Positions 22,415 to 33,868 of a stretch of 64,000 nucleotides of DNA are shown here, piece after piece. A program made the position numbers and the translations under genes. Under the pieces are notes generated by a model. It saw nothing but the letters and a program-made list of their open reading frames with translations, ran no database searches and was not told where the DNA came from. Origin of the DNA: Paraphaeosphaeria minitans (Eukaryota > Ascomycota > Dothideomycetes > Pleosporales > Didymosphaeriaceae). The DNA lies in the NCBI GenBank assembly GCA_015832175.1, contig WJXW01000005.1, positions 930,001-994,000 on the forward strand, read 5' to 3'. The first letter of the stretch is position 1. Every line of letters starts with the position of its first letter.

Positions 22415-23389
22415 TCATGTACTTGCAGTCTGTGAGCGATGGATCGAGCGTGGTCATAGCGAAAGCTTGACGCGCGCAGTTGGCCATGGGTTGGAAATGG
22501 TTGCAGCACATGCACATCTCTTTTAACGGCAGATAACGAATAAACGAAGCATCACTGATCGACATCATGTCACAGATATTGCAACGAGTACCGTGAGAAT
22601 GCATTCGAACGAGTTCAACAGGTAAGCTAGCCCACCAGGTATACTACTACCTTAAATACCATTTCCGCATCTCTTTCGACTCTGCCAGCCTGGACCTCGC
22701 ATTATAAATCGCAAGATTAACCAATCAATTTCCTTCCCCTTGAATCCAATCCTCTACGCATCGACCCCCTCCTTCCCACTATTCTCCGCCAAAAGCGCAT
22801 CATCCGCGGTGGCATACTGCTCGAACTTTTCGCAGTCGAAAAGCGCCGCCGCGAGCGCCGCCACCCCCAATCTCATCTGCTTCCAATGCACAGCCAGACT
22901 TGCCAGCCTCATTGCCCAAATTGCCAACCCGAGTCCCAACGCCGCAACTCCCACATTCGCAACCACCAGCGTCTACAGCGCAGCAGCCGGCAACCCCGTG
23001 ATGACCTGCGAGCTCCCAACTTGAGCGGCGCGACTCGCGCGACTGCTCAACTGTGAGGCGAGCGGGAAAGAAGACGCTTTGCTCGTACTGATCTACAATG
23101 CATGTATGGAAGCTGACGGTGAGCTGCGAGATTCCGGCCGGGTTGATGGGTCTTGGAAGACGGTGGCCAGGGTGCCGGTGAAGCGCGTTGCCAGGTATAC
23201 TACCGTAGTTGTGCCTGCGATAGATCCGTTGCTGTGACTTCGTCAGAGACGTGATCTGCCCGCAGAATTTGACGTATCTTATGTCTGGAGAGCTCTCTGG
23301 GCTGTGGTCGCGCAACCCCAAAAGGTATTGGGTCCGAGAGTTCCATTGTCGGGGCGGTCACTGCACCAGGATGCTATTCCGTTATTATA
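22415..23389. other. Convergent intergenic region with ambiguous coding-like patch
   Basis: Around 22754-23090 the minus strand carries a Ala/Ser-rich frame with one possible membrane helix (VGVAALGLGLAIWAMRLASL), but an in-frame TAG splits it from QVITGLPAAAL upstream. The plus strand is open over nearly the same bases. It may be a decayed small gene or the end of an unresolved one. I do not annotate a CDS. Confidence 0.3.
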
Positions 23390-24232
23390 TTAACGATGAA
23401 CAGGTGGAGCCTCTTGGACTTGGAAGAGCTGGACTGCTTCTGCAGCAATGTGGAAGTATATATTGACAACCTGGACCAAAAAAAACTGTCGCTGTCAGTT
23501 GTTAGACTAGCCTAATGATAGCGAGATTCGTACCCATGCAGCAATGATACTAACAAGCAATATCAAAACACCTGTATTGAGAATGAGCGATGAACGCTTC
23601 ACAGTGCCCGCTTCTTTTCCCCGATGCCAAAAGACATTCATCATCTTCACAGTAGCCAGGTCCCACTGTACCATCATCTCGGCGTTGATCACCCTCAAGA
23701 GCACGCTCACCTGACGCGGAGTCGGAAGATTATCCTGCTCTTCCCTTTCCGAAGCCTTTAGCAGCGCACATGCATTCGTACACGATGTAAACGCCATCAG
23801 AAAGCCCACGAGAGCAAAGCTGACGGTCGCTGACCATGAAGATACGAACGCTAGCTGGGAGGCTAAAAAGCTGAGGTAGCAGAACGAGGGGGATGTGGTG
23901 TTGATCAAACGGGTGACAAGGTTGGCATAGACGATGTATATCTAGGTAATATGACGAGAGACGGCGTCGTGACGATCAAGTGGAGGATGATCTTTTGTGT
24001 GTACCGCTCCCACGCCAGAGAGCAACTCATGATGGCGGGTAAGGGTGATGTTATACGCCACTATCCTGAATCCGGTGAGATAGCCGCTAGATATAGCAAT
24101 CAGCATGAGCTTTGATGCTGTCACAGCATTTCCATACTTGGTGAGGTGCTCGAGTTGGAAACGCGCTTTACCGTGCCACCTCCATCGTCGAAATGGCTGC
24201 AATGGCTGCAAAAGAACCTCACGTAGTGGCAT
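23390..24232 (-). CDS. Multipass membrane protein, unknown
   Basis: Three exons are inferred: 24232-24014, 23941-23534 and 23470-23390. Introns of 72 bp (GTGGGA...CCTAG) and 63 bp (GTACGA...TCCAG) keep frame. The model gives 235 residues. Hydrophobic segments are ASKLMLIAISSGYLTGFRIV, YLSFLASQLAFVSSWSATVS with SFALVGFLMAFTSC, and LILNTGVLILLVSIIAAWVV, so three or four helices. A charged loop (KASEREEQDNLPTPRQ) and a short tail ending APPVHR follow. I do not recognise the family. The ATG at 24232 is only the first in frame, and further 5' exons are possible. The consistent frame through two splice sites supports a real gene. Confidence 0.55.
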
Positions 24233-25224
24233 ACTTCATATCTCGCGTATAGTGGGGGCACATATGCTATTGGTTTACTGGTAGCCAATCCTAGCCGGTG
24301 CAGACCGATGGCATGTTCGATCATTACGCATGTTGGTCATATAATCTTAAGAGTACTTCATACCTCGATGACCCGTCAAGATGCGCGATGTATGTCCTGA
24401 GCCGAACCTAAGGATTCAGCAGAGACAGCGCTGGGGGACGCGTTCGCAAAATAACCATGTCAAAAATTGAGGCATCAGTGGAAGACATAGTTTATTCTAC
24501 GTACGTTTGAACTTTCGTTTCTCGCCAAGGTGTTCAATCCTGCCCATCGGGTTACACATCTTGATCAAGGCTTCGAAATGTCTGTCCAAAGTCTGCATGT
24601 GAAGGAATATGAAGTCCTGGCACCTGCATGCATCATGCGTAAAGGATCAAAAGCGGCAAGACTGTTATCAAGTCACGCCACCTGATCTGCCGAGACGTCC
24701 GGTTTCGCGCACGACAGGTCGACCCCTATTGGGTGGCGGTGTAGGAGATCCTGGGTCGCAGGAGACATTGAGCTGGCTATCCACAGCACTCCATAGCTCG
24801 GGAAGCGAGCCTTTCACTCAAAGGAGGGTGACCGATATTAGACCCAAGCATCCGCCATATGCCAACGTACGGACCGAATAAGAGATCGTGCAATTTTTGC
24901 GCTGTTTTGAACGCAAAAGTTGAGCTGCCGCAAAGCTCGGACCGGGGAAAAGATCGCACAGACCAGTGGTTCATACCGAATCTTCTGGATGCGCATCATG
25001 AACTCGCAGGTTGCTTTAGCGTCCAAGTGCAGGCCCTGTGATAATTTTGAGCTTATCCTTGGTCGCGCGAGCAGCGCGCCAGACTTCTTTGATGCGGGCA
25101 GTGCCGGCAATGTATCCACCGATGCACCCATAATCCTTATTTTGGATGCACGAGGTGCAAGCAAATTAAGTATCAACGAAATTCAGCCAGGCAATAACTT
25201 ATCAAGCGACTGCAGACTTGAAGA
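24233..25224. other. Intergenic, no gene seen
   Basis: About 1 kb between two minus-strand genes. Frames here are short and lack features. It contains the yth1 3' flank and the promoter of the membrane-protein gene. Confidence 0.45.
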
Positions 25225-26034
25225 TCAGAAGCCACCGCGGCGTCCTCTTCCTCTTCCTCTTCCTCGTCCTCCCTTGTTCCACCGACCTCCTTGTTTGTGA
25301 CCACCCGCATGATGAGGATTGCGCTCTTGTTGCTCACGGTCTTCTCTCTCTTCTCGCTCCCGCTCGGCCTCCCTCTCCAGTCGCTCCTGCTCTAGCTGTT
25401 CGGGGCTCTTCTCCACTCGAACCTCGGGCTTCTTCAGATCAGTTGGAAACCTGGGGTGTACACCATGCTTGCAGGCTGGGCCTTCGGGGCAGAATCCGGC
25501 GAGATAGAAGGGGCATATGTTGGCCTTCTTATTGTGTTTGAGTGCGCAACGCGGGCCGAGTGGACAGAAGCCACGGTCGTAATGAGGGCATGGCGGGCGC
25601 TTCGCTTCGGGGTCGACGTGCAGGTACAGGCAGTCGTCCCCGTTCGAGCAAGTTTGCGTGCGGGCGTAATAGGAGCATTCGGGCATGCGGCGGAGATTGT
25701 ATTCGTGAAGAAACTCGCAAGTTTCGCCTTTCTTGCATAGACCTCGCAGCCAATGCTTGCAGACGAGGCTAGTTTTAGTGTTAGCGGGAACCTTGCTATC
25801 GACAGCAGATGTGTGCGCGTACTTGTTGTAAGACGAAGATACCTGGTGCTTGTCCGGGCAGCGGTTACCCAGAGGACAGTGTCCCTGCATATATGCCTTA
25901 CATTGCGGGCGGCCCGGGTCCAGGCCAAAGCGGTACTCTCTCCGCAAGAAGTCGCTGAAGTCGAAGTCGTACGTGGTCTTGGCCGCCTGCGAGAGGGACT
26001 GGTCCGGTGAAGTGGCACTCTGCGCGTCCGCCAT
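25225..26034 (-). CDS. YTH1: mRNA 3'-end-processing CCCH zinc-finger protein Yth1 (CPSF30)
   Basis: This is the zinc-finger subunit of the cleavage and polyadenylation factor that binds the poly(A) signal region in the nucleus. The frame encodes 269 residues. Five CCCH fingers are visible in order: [77 protein letters not shown] and [17 protein letters not shown] followed by [13 protein letters not shown] after finger 2 is diagnostic. The C-terminus is Glu/Arg-rich and ends in a GRGRGRG tail. Between fingers 1 and 2 the frame carries extra residues. Bases 25842-25792 (51 nt, GTATCT...GCAAG) look like an in-frame intron whose removal gives [16 protein letters not shown], close to family spacing. 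The mature protein is then 252 residues. Confidence 0.93.
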   Translation of the reverse strand: MADAQSATSPDQSLSQAAKTTYDFDFSDFLRREYRFGLDPGRPQCKAYMQGHCPLGNRCPDKHQVSSSYNKYAHTSAVDSKVPANTKTSLVCKHWLRGLCKKGETCEFLHEYNLRRMPECSYYARTQTCSNGDDCLYLHVDPEAKRPPCPHYDRGFCPLGPRCALKHNKKANICPFYLAGFCPEGPACKHGVHPRFPTDLKKPEVRVEKSPEQLEQERLEREAEREREEREDREQQERNPHHAGGHKQGGRWNKGGRGRGRGRGRRGGF

Positions 26035-27283
26035 GGTTGAGCTGTCGCGCGAGGCTCACAGATGGTGGTCGATGCGTTATTTCGGTAGCTCTGGCAGCGC
26101 GCACTGTGAGAAAGTCTATTAATGCTGAAGCACGCCGACTTCTTTCGGGTTGTGGCGGGGAAGCGCAGTGATGGTAAGCTTTGTGGTTATTCACTTTCTA
26201 GCGCGAGCGTGCCAAGATATATCACGTGTGGAGCTTAGCCCCAGCTATCGCCCCAGGGCCAGCTTCGGTTCTTCCCGCGTACGCTAGCTCCGCGGATCGA
26301 CCTCCCATGTATGCAATGCAACGACTTGAGAAAGACCGCATCGGACCTCTGCCTCCGATGATTTCAACATGATCGGACAATAGTCTCGCCAGTAATGGCA
26401 TCGCCTGCCCTACCTCGCTGTCGCCAACGCCGTCAGCTTCCCTTGGTGTAACCAAGACACTCATCGCCAACGCGGCACCAGCAAGCGGTGAGGGGAAGCA
26501 GGGCAGGCCATTTGATGTCGTAGACCTTGCCCGCTCATCAATCAATAGGATCCTCTGGCAGTCAGCCTTTCCAGCCGCCAGCGAGTGGCACGACAGGCCA
26601 CCCCGCGTCTGAAGGACCAGTGGCGAATCTTACAGCTCGTATCCAATCCCCCAAACCTTAAGGCCGCAATTCTGGGTGTACTGTGCATGCAGCATGTCAG
26701 GACTGCACCTGCGGCTCGCATACCACCCTATCAGAGGACGCTCGCACCAGTAATGATAACGGTCCCATCGCAAACAGTCGCCGACACACGCAAGCAGGCC
26801 CATGCAGATCGTTTTCAGGTTCAAGTACCCGAATTATCTCGAGGATCACTATACTATCTATCCAATCTATCTCGTTGTACCTCTCTCCGTAACATCGACC
26901 TGGAGTCCCTCATGCCCTAAGTCGGTCCGTTTGAGAATATGCATATCTACTTTCACGGCACAGGGAAGTTCCAGACGACTCATCTGTCTGCAGCAAACAC
27001 TTTGGGACAAGCGTAGGAACCTTCACAACATGTGTCGCCAATGTTAGCTGTCTCTGGCCATGATCGTATTTGTAGTACAGCCATGATGCGAGGTCCGCTG
27101 TGTCACGAACCAGATGCCATACCCCAGATTCGTACTACCAACAACACGATTGTAGATGGAGCGTTGCCGCTCGATCGTAGTTAAAACGATCCATAGTCTT
27201 GCGATCATCGCCTGTTTCCAAGTCCATGCTCTGACATGCAAGCTTACCTAGGTAGAACCGCGATTAACGCTAGACCCACCGAC
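26035..27283. other. Divergent promoter region
   Basis: This lies between the divergent yth1 and chitinase genes and should contain both promoters. Short frames only. An in-frame ATG at 27236 is an alternative start for the chitinase. Confidence 0.5.
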
Positions 27284-28563
27284 ATGAGCCGAGCTCCCGT
27301 GCCTGTACCCTACCTTGACCACAACATCATTTTCTCGCAACCTCCAGGGAGAATGTACTTCAACGCGGTTTACTACCCTAATTGGCGGATATACCGCAAC
27401 CAGCCACCTGCGTCACTCAACTTCGACGTTATCTCCCACGTCTTCTATGCTTTTGCTTGGTGGGCACCTTCCCCGCATTCCCAGTTGCTCTGCTGACCAC
27501 TTCAAAGGGTGAAGCCAGACGGCACAGTATATGTAGCTTGTGCGATATCTAAAAGAAAATACTCGACTAATGTACACAGCTTAGCGATGAATGGGCAGAT
27601 ACCCAGATCCAGGTGCCCGGCGCCGAGGGCATTCCAGAAACCACAGGCTGTTTGAATTCGTTTGCCCAGATCAAAAGGAGATACAACCGTCTCCGAGTCG
27701 TTTTGTCTGTGGGTGGAGGCGGCAAGGGAAGTGAGCCGTTCGCGGAAGTTGCCCGCCACCCACCTAGCCGTGACCGATTCGCCCAAACAGCTTTGGCATT
27801 GGTGCAGCAATTCGGAATCGACGGCATCGACAGTACGTTCCTCTCAATTCATCCCGCCCATCAAATTAACTCGCCATCAGTCGACTGGGAACACCCTTCA
27901 GATGCGCAACAAGGCGCAGACTACATCCAGCTGTTGGCCACTCTCAGAGCGTATCTGCCAGGACCCCAATACACGCTGACATCGGCGCTGCCCGCTGGCG
28001 AATGGGCTCTCCAGCACATCAATCTTGCCCATGCGTCCCACTATCTTGACATGATCAACTTGATGTCGTACGATTTCTCGGGATCGTGGGTGAAGAAGTG
28101 CGGACATCATGCCCAACTCTACACTCCACAGGTGCCACATTCCCCAGATGCGGCAATCTCCTGTCATTCAGCTATATCGTACATGGTACAGCAGGGTGTC
28201 CCGCAGAACAAGATTCTTTTGGGCGTGCCTGCATATGGACGCTCGTTCACTGAGACCCAAGGCATCGGACACTCTTATGATGGTCACGCAGGAGAGGAGG
28301 GCACGTTTGAATACCAAGACTTGCCTCGACCAGGCGCGACGGAGTACGTAGACGAGCAGATTGGTGCGGCGTACTGCGTGGGTGGGGACGGAGGGTTTGT
28401 TACGTACGATAACCCGCGTACGGTCCAGATGAAAGCGGGATATGTGCGGCAAAATGGACTGGCTGGCCTGTTCTATTGGACGGGAACTGGAGATGTTAGT
28501 GGGCATACAAGCAAAGACAGGAGCTTGGTGTATAACGGGTTCTTGGGGCTGTTTCCGCAATAG
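27284..28563 (+). CDS. GH18 chitinase, intracellular type
   Basis: Four exons are inferred: 27284-27459, 27508-27532, 27580-27832 and 27881-28563. Introns are 47-48 bp, and the second exon is only 25 nt. The protein has 378 residues, about the usual length for single-domain fungal GH18 enzymes. The barrel starts YFNAVYYPNWRIYRNQPPAS. The substrate strand is LRVVLSVGGGGKGS. The catalytic DxxDxDxE motif is D148-GIDID-W-E155, created only after the third splice, which supports that junction. MINLMSYDFSGSW and LAGLFYWTGTGDVSG complete the active site. There is no signal peptide, Ser/Thr linker or chitin-binding module, so it probably acts in the cytosol or leaves by a non-classical route, for example in wall remodelling or autolysis (inference). 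Confidence 0.92.
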
Positions 28564-28970
28564 GGTACCTGAGTTATAAGCTGGTGCGCAGTAGGATTCA
28601 GAGCGCATCTATAGGCAAGGCGGATGAACATGGGCAAAACAAAGGCAAACTGCTTCGGAAAACCATAACAGCACCCTGTTTCTCTGCATCTTTGCCCGAT
28701 GTGCGCGCGTATCCGCGATGGATGTGAATGCGGAGGTAGGTCGGCCTATCTGAAAGCTGATTGGCCCGAAACCGGCAATGATCTGGACACAGCTTCAGGC
28801 CCAAGCTCGAGGGATAGCCTCAGCTTCATTGTCCAACATTGCGCCGCGCAATCCCGCCTGCGCTCCTGCCGTATCTACCATAGTGTTGGAACGCTTGTTC
28901 TCGCGTCGCCCACCCCAAGACCACGGCGGAAGTGCAGAGGCTGCGGGTCCACGCGACCTGACCATCCCCC
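28564..28970. other. Intergenic, vps53 promoter
   Basis: A 407-bp region between two plus-strand genes. An inverted CCAAT box (ATTGG) lies at 28760-28764, about 210 bp upstream of the vps53 ATG. No other feature is seen. Confidence 0.4.
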
Positions 28971-31647
28971 ATGCCCGCTTCATCCCTCGACTCCGGTACG
29001 CCCACTCCGCTCCCACGTCCCCGCGCATACCAGCTAACGCACGCAGCCGACTACGACCCCGTCGATCACCTCAACGCCCTCTTCACGCATCCGTCCACCC
29101 TCCAGTCCGTCCAGCACACGTCGTCCACCCTCTACGCGTACCAAGATGACCTGGATGAGGACATTGCCGCCTTCGTGGCCTACCAGACCACATCGGACGC
29201 CGACAGCGTCCAGCGCATACAGGACGCAAAAGCCGAGCTCGCCGACCTTTTCAAGAAGATCGAGAGCGTGCGCGAGCGGGCCATGCAGACCGAGCAGACC
29301 ATCACCGACATGACGGCTGACATCAAGCGCCTCGACAACACGAAGCGCAACCTCACACTGTCCATGACCGCACTGAAGCGTCTGCAGATGCTCACCACCG
29401 CATACGAACAATTGCGGAGCTTGAGTAAGAGCAGGCAGTACGGGGAGTGCGCGAGCCTGCTTCAGGCTGTGCTGCAGTTGGCTGCGCATTTCAAGACTTA
29501 TAGGAGCATAGACCAGATCGCGACACTAAGCAGAAATGTGGCAGATCTGCAGCGCGACTTACTGGAGCAGGTCTGTGAGGACTTTGAGGTTGTGTTTGCA
29601 AAGGGAGAGATTGGAACGAGGAGGGGTATGCTTACCGAGGCGTGCTTGGTTATCGATGCGTTGGGCGAGCATGCGAGGACTAGGCTCATCAATTGGTACT
29701 GCAATACTCAGTTAAGAGAGTACCGGCAGGTATTTCGTGGAAACGACGAGGTAGGTCTCAACTCCACTCCCATTTCACCAGTCCAGTTCTTGTATCCAAG
29801 GGCCCACATCAGTAGCGACTTCGCAATGAAGTCCAAGCTGACATGTTACAGGCGGGCTCACTAGACAATATCTCAAGACGGTACTCGTGGTTCAATCGCA
29901 TGATGAAGACGTACGACGTCGAGCATGCCGCAATCTTCCCGTCATACTGGAAAGTAAACGAGATGCTGGCCAACTCATTTTGCGAGGGCACGAGGGATGA
30001 TTTCAAAGCTATACTGCAGCGTTCGATGCGCAGAGGAGACGGACAGACGCTGGACGTCGACCTGCTTCTATCTTGTCTACAAGACACACTCAATTTTGAG
30101 CACAACCTTGAACAGCGCTTCTCGACCGGATCACGATCATCCATGGACACGATGGCATCTAAGGATGACAAGCCACATGGCTTCGTTCAGACAATTTCGG
30201 AGGCCTTTGAGCCATACATGCGGCTTTGGGTCGAATCTCAGGATAAACAGCTGGCCATGCTGATCCCAAAATACCGGCAGCAACCGCTTCGCAATGATGA
30301 AGAAGAATTTTCAGCGCAAGCTGTCATTCCTTCATCGACAGAATTGTTCCATTTCTACCGCATCACTCTAGCTCAGTGCGCAAAGCTCAACAAAGAGTCA
30401 AGCTTGCTGGAGCTATCAACAACTTTCGCCAAATACCTCGACCAGTACAGCCAACAAGTGCTCTACTATTTCCTCAGCGAAAAGTATGGCGCACAGGGCC
30501 CTTCTGTGGAGGATGCTGTATTGATTCTTAATACGGCCGACTACTGCTATGCAACCTGCAACCAGCTCGAAGAAAAGATCAAGTCTCGTATTGACGAAGA
30601 CTTTCGCGAGAAAGTTGACCTGCAAAATCAAGCCGACGCATTCATGGGCATTGCATCTGCCACTGTGCGCGTCCTCGTCCGCAAAGTTGAACTCGCGTGT
30701 GAGCCCAGCTGGCGCGAGATGCGCAACACGCCGTGGTCGAAACTGGAAAGCGTTGGCGATCAAAGTACTTACGTCGCGGAGCTATTGCGCCAAGTCAAAG
30801 AAATGTCATCTGAGACTCTGAAATTTCTGCACAAGCAACAGTACGCAAGGGCATTTTGCGACGGGCTCGTCGACCAGATGGCTACGGCTTACATTGGGAA
30901 CATCGTGCAGAGTAAACCCATCAGTGAAGTCGGCGCAGAGCAGATGCTGCTCGACTCTTACGTGCTGAAGAAAGCTTTCACAGAACTTCCCGTGGTGAAC
31001 GAGGAACCAGGAACCGCACCGCCTGCAACGTACGTACTGCTCTACTTTCCCTACCCATTATCGTCACTAACAGCCAACTCAGCTTCGTCAAACGCGCCCA
31101 ACTCACAATGTCCAAAATCGACCCCCTCCTCAAAACCCTCCAAGTCCGCCCCCACCCGCCCGAGGCTCTCGTCCAAGCTTACCTCATCCACATCGCTGAC
31201 AAATCCGACACCAACTTCCGCAAGATCCTCGACCTCAAGGGCGTCCGCCGCACCGACCAGTCCGTTCTCATGGACCTCTTCAACGCACACAAGTCCTCGT
31301 CGTCCCATGAGAATCTGCCCGCGAACTCAACGCTGCTTACGCCGCTACAAATTGGCAGTGGTGGACACAGTACTGGAATAGGCAGCCTAGGCAACGCGGG
31401 TAGCGTGATGACGCCGAACTTAGGAGGAGGAAGATTCGATCCCGCGGGTCTGGGTAATGCGATGTTGGGAGCGGTTAGAGAAGGTGTGGACCGGTTTGGG
31501 AGCCCGGCGCCGGGGCAGGAAGGGAATGGGATCGGGGAGAAGGAGGGGCAGACGAAGCTGAATGAGAATTTGAAGAATATTGGGAAGTTCTTTAGGAGGG
31601 ATGTCGGAGGTTTTAGGGGGTTTGGGAGGAGCGATGAGGGGAGGTAG
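28971..31647 (+). CDS. VPS53: GARP complex subunit Vps53
   Basis: Vps53 is a subunit of the GARP tethering complex, which captures endosome-derived vesicles at the trans-Golgi network. Four exons are inferred: 28971-28995, 29047-29750, 29852-31029 and 31083-31647. Introns are 51, 101 and 53 bp, and the protein has 823 residues. Splicing joins MPASSLDS to ADYDPVDHLNALF, the conserved N-terminus. Long heptad-rich helices follow (residues about 60-150), then ISRRYSWFNRMMKTYDVEHA and AIFPSYWKVNEML, the signature of the family. TLDVDLLLSCLQDTLNFEH follows. The last exon restores FVKRAQLTMSKIDPLLKTLQ and ILDLKGVRRTDQ. The C-terminal 100 residues are Gly/Asn-rich and probably disordered. Intron 1 is a multiple of three without a stop, so gene finders may retain it. 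Confidence 0.92.
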
Positions 31648-31885
31648 GATAGGGGTGAGGTGAGGGAGCGCGATCCAGTCAGTCAACTGAAAATGTTGCG
31701 ATGAAAGAAATTCTGCTCGTGCCAAGTGTGAGCTGACGTGTGAGTGTGCAAACCCCTGAAGTGCGATGACGGCGTTGTTATGACACCTACCAATATGATC
31801 TTTAAACAACCAGCTCTCTAGTCCCGCCAGCTCACAGCATCTTATGCTCACCCGAATATACTACACCCACCAGGGAATCACCACC

Positions 31886-32074
31886 ATGCCCTCATTATCA
31901 ACACTCGCAGCGCTCCTGACGATCCTCGCTATTCAGGTGCATATTACTCGCACGAGAGCAGAGATGCTGAACAGACAAGAGGCTGAGGCAGAGGCAGAGT
32001 TGGAAAAGTCTACAAAGAAGGATTCCACGGCTGAGAATCCGGGCAGTTCGATCGCCGAGAAGAAGGCGGTATAG
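31886..32074 (+). CDS. Possible small membrane protein
   Basis: A 62-residue frame starts at ATG 31886 in a good context (ACCACCATG). It has one N-terminal hydrophobic segment (LSTLAALLTILAIQVHI), then Arg-rich TRTRAE, then a Glu/Ala/Lys-rich helix (EAEAEAELEKSTKKDS). Short proteins with this layout are found in mitochondrial inner membranes and in the ER, but I do not recognise this one. It lies 240 bp after vps53. A GTGCAT donor-like site inside it could mean more exons. Evidence is composition and context only. Confidence 0.4.
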   Translation: MPSLSTLAALLTILAIQVHITRTRAEMLNRQEAEAEAELEKSTKKDSTAENPGSSIAEKKAV

Positions 32075-33868
32075 GACTAGTTGAGCAAGGGGCAGTCTGT
32101 GTGGTAGCTTGCCCAGTCACAGTCTAGTTTTGGCGGGAGGTCATGTCGCAAACTTTGTGTTGATAAATATATACCTACTCAGTTTCCACTGCATCCTTTA
32201 TGCGTACAGCTACCCTACGATCCAGCTTACTGTTGCATTAGATCTGGGGATCACGATTTCGTCGTTCGCAAGCTTGCTGTGCTAACCTCAAACGTTTCAC
32301 TTGCAACGAAAGTTGCCCATCGCGATTTCCAGTATTCGAGGTGATGTACTTCTTCATGGATATGGCTCTTTGCTTAGTACTTTTGATTGTAATGCCTCTC
32401 GGAACTGTCCGCATCATTTCGCGTTTAGACACTGAAAACTTTGCGATGGGCCCGTTTGAGCATTACACCTACGGAATGATTCTTCGTGGTCCGGTGCAAA
32501 TTCCACAGACAGAGCCTGTCCTTGTATCGGAGCAAATTCATATTTAATAGTAGACTACAACCAGAGTCCGACATTCCATATGTCCGGCTGCTGACCCAAG
32601 CGTTACTCCCATGATTCAGCTCCCTAGCCAAGGACAAGTTTTCCAGCCAGGAGCCCTCTTTCTTTATTGATTGAAGACTTGGACTACCATACTACTCTTC
32701 TTAACCCGGATTCGGAACAGGGTACTCAAGTGTTGCACGAAGCAATGTAAAGAGTTTTTCGAATAGTCAGATTTCGGCCATGTAACTCATCATGAAGTGA
32801 AGCTCTATTACCGCTACTGCAATAGATTGGTAATCTCATTACTTACATCTTACTCAAAACAGGCCAGATTTGTGTTCTTCTGTTGCAAACTAATTATTGA
32901 ATCCAAGAGAGCCGATGTAGCGTTGGGGTATAACATGTTTGTCCTTGATTATCACAATACAAGTGAGCAAGAGTACTTTAATGTCAAGTTGCAGATATCT
33001 GTTTTCGAATAGACAGGATAAAAGTTCAAATGATGCAGCTGGGTAGGAGCGCTTCTCAGAAAGCTCGTGTCACTAACTTAGCAAATAAGTGAGAGATTCG
33101 ATTCAAATCTCGAAACATTACGCAGAACCATGCTCATAAATCAGCAACTACGTCACACCTGCATAGTCGCTTACGGCCGATCAGCTGCGCCGCTCAGACC
33201 TCGCATGAGAGTGATGAGTCTTGCGATTGCGATGAGGGCGATTGCAACGAGAAGTCGCCAGGATTCTGCGTAAATGGAACATACTTGGCCTTCACTGCAA
33301 TCTTCAAGCGCTGAGAGTGGTATCCAGAACGACGGGTTCGATTAGGTTTTTTTCTCACTCACAATGCACATTGTAATGTACCGATGAGGAATACGTGGCA
33401 AGATGTAGCGTGGGACTTTACTGTTGTTTTCAAATCGATTGCATTCTTGAATGTAGTAGAGTAGGTTGTTTCCCTCCTTTGATTGAAGGCTGATATCTAG
33501 AATCGCTCTTTGATGAAGGCCACTGGATGCCTAGGTACGTCTGCTAAGATCAAGATCATCTTGGTCTCACTTCCGCAAAAATTCGTGTCCGAAACATTTA
33601 GCTCCTCAAGAATGGAGATTGAATTGCAAAAGATGATGGTGTAGCAAAATCTTGGATGGAACGAAGTGACTTCCCCGCATTGTCCGAGTCCGCGCTCGGT
33701 AACTTCTTTGGACAGCTCCCCAATCACCGAGGCTACAACCCCAGCTGACCCCAGCTCGCGACCACTTACTCGAAGATGGGCTTAACCAGCGCATTCGCCG
33801 AAAGTAAGGATAATCTTTTCGCAAGACTAATGCCATCTTGTCTCCCTAAATGATACTCATCGTTCACC
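32075..33868. other. AT-richer gene-free stretch
   Basis: About 1.8 kb with visibly higher A+T than the flanks and many stops in all frames. Small frames such as those at 32341-32547 and 32797-33012 have no features. It may be a decayed element or long regulatory DNA. I see no terminal repeats. Confidence 0.4.

Noticed and set aside
22740..23024. 94-residue plus-strand Ser/Ala-rich frame
   Set aside because: It is antisense to an equally open minus-strand frame and has no signal or domain. Neither strand could be preferred.
33050..33130. tRNA-like stretch with GATTCGATTCAAATC
   Set aside because: No acceptor or anticodon stem can be drawn. Only a weak box B resemblance is present.
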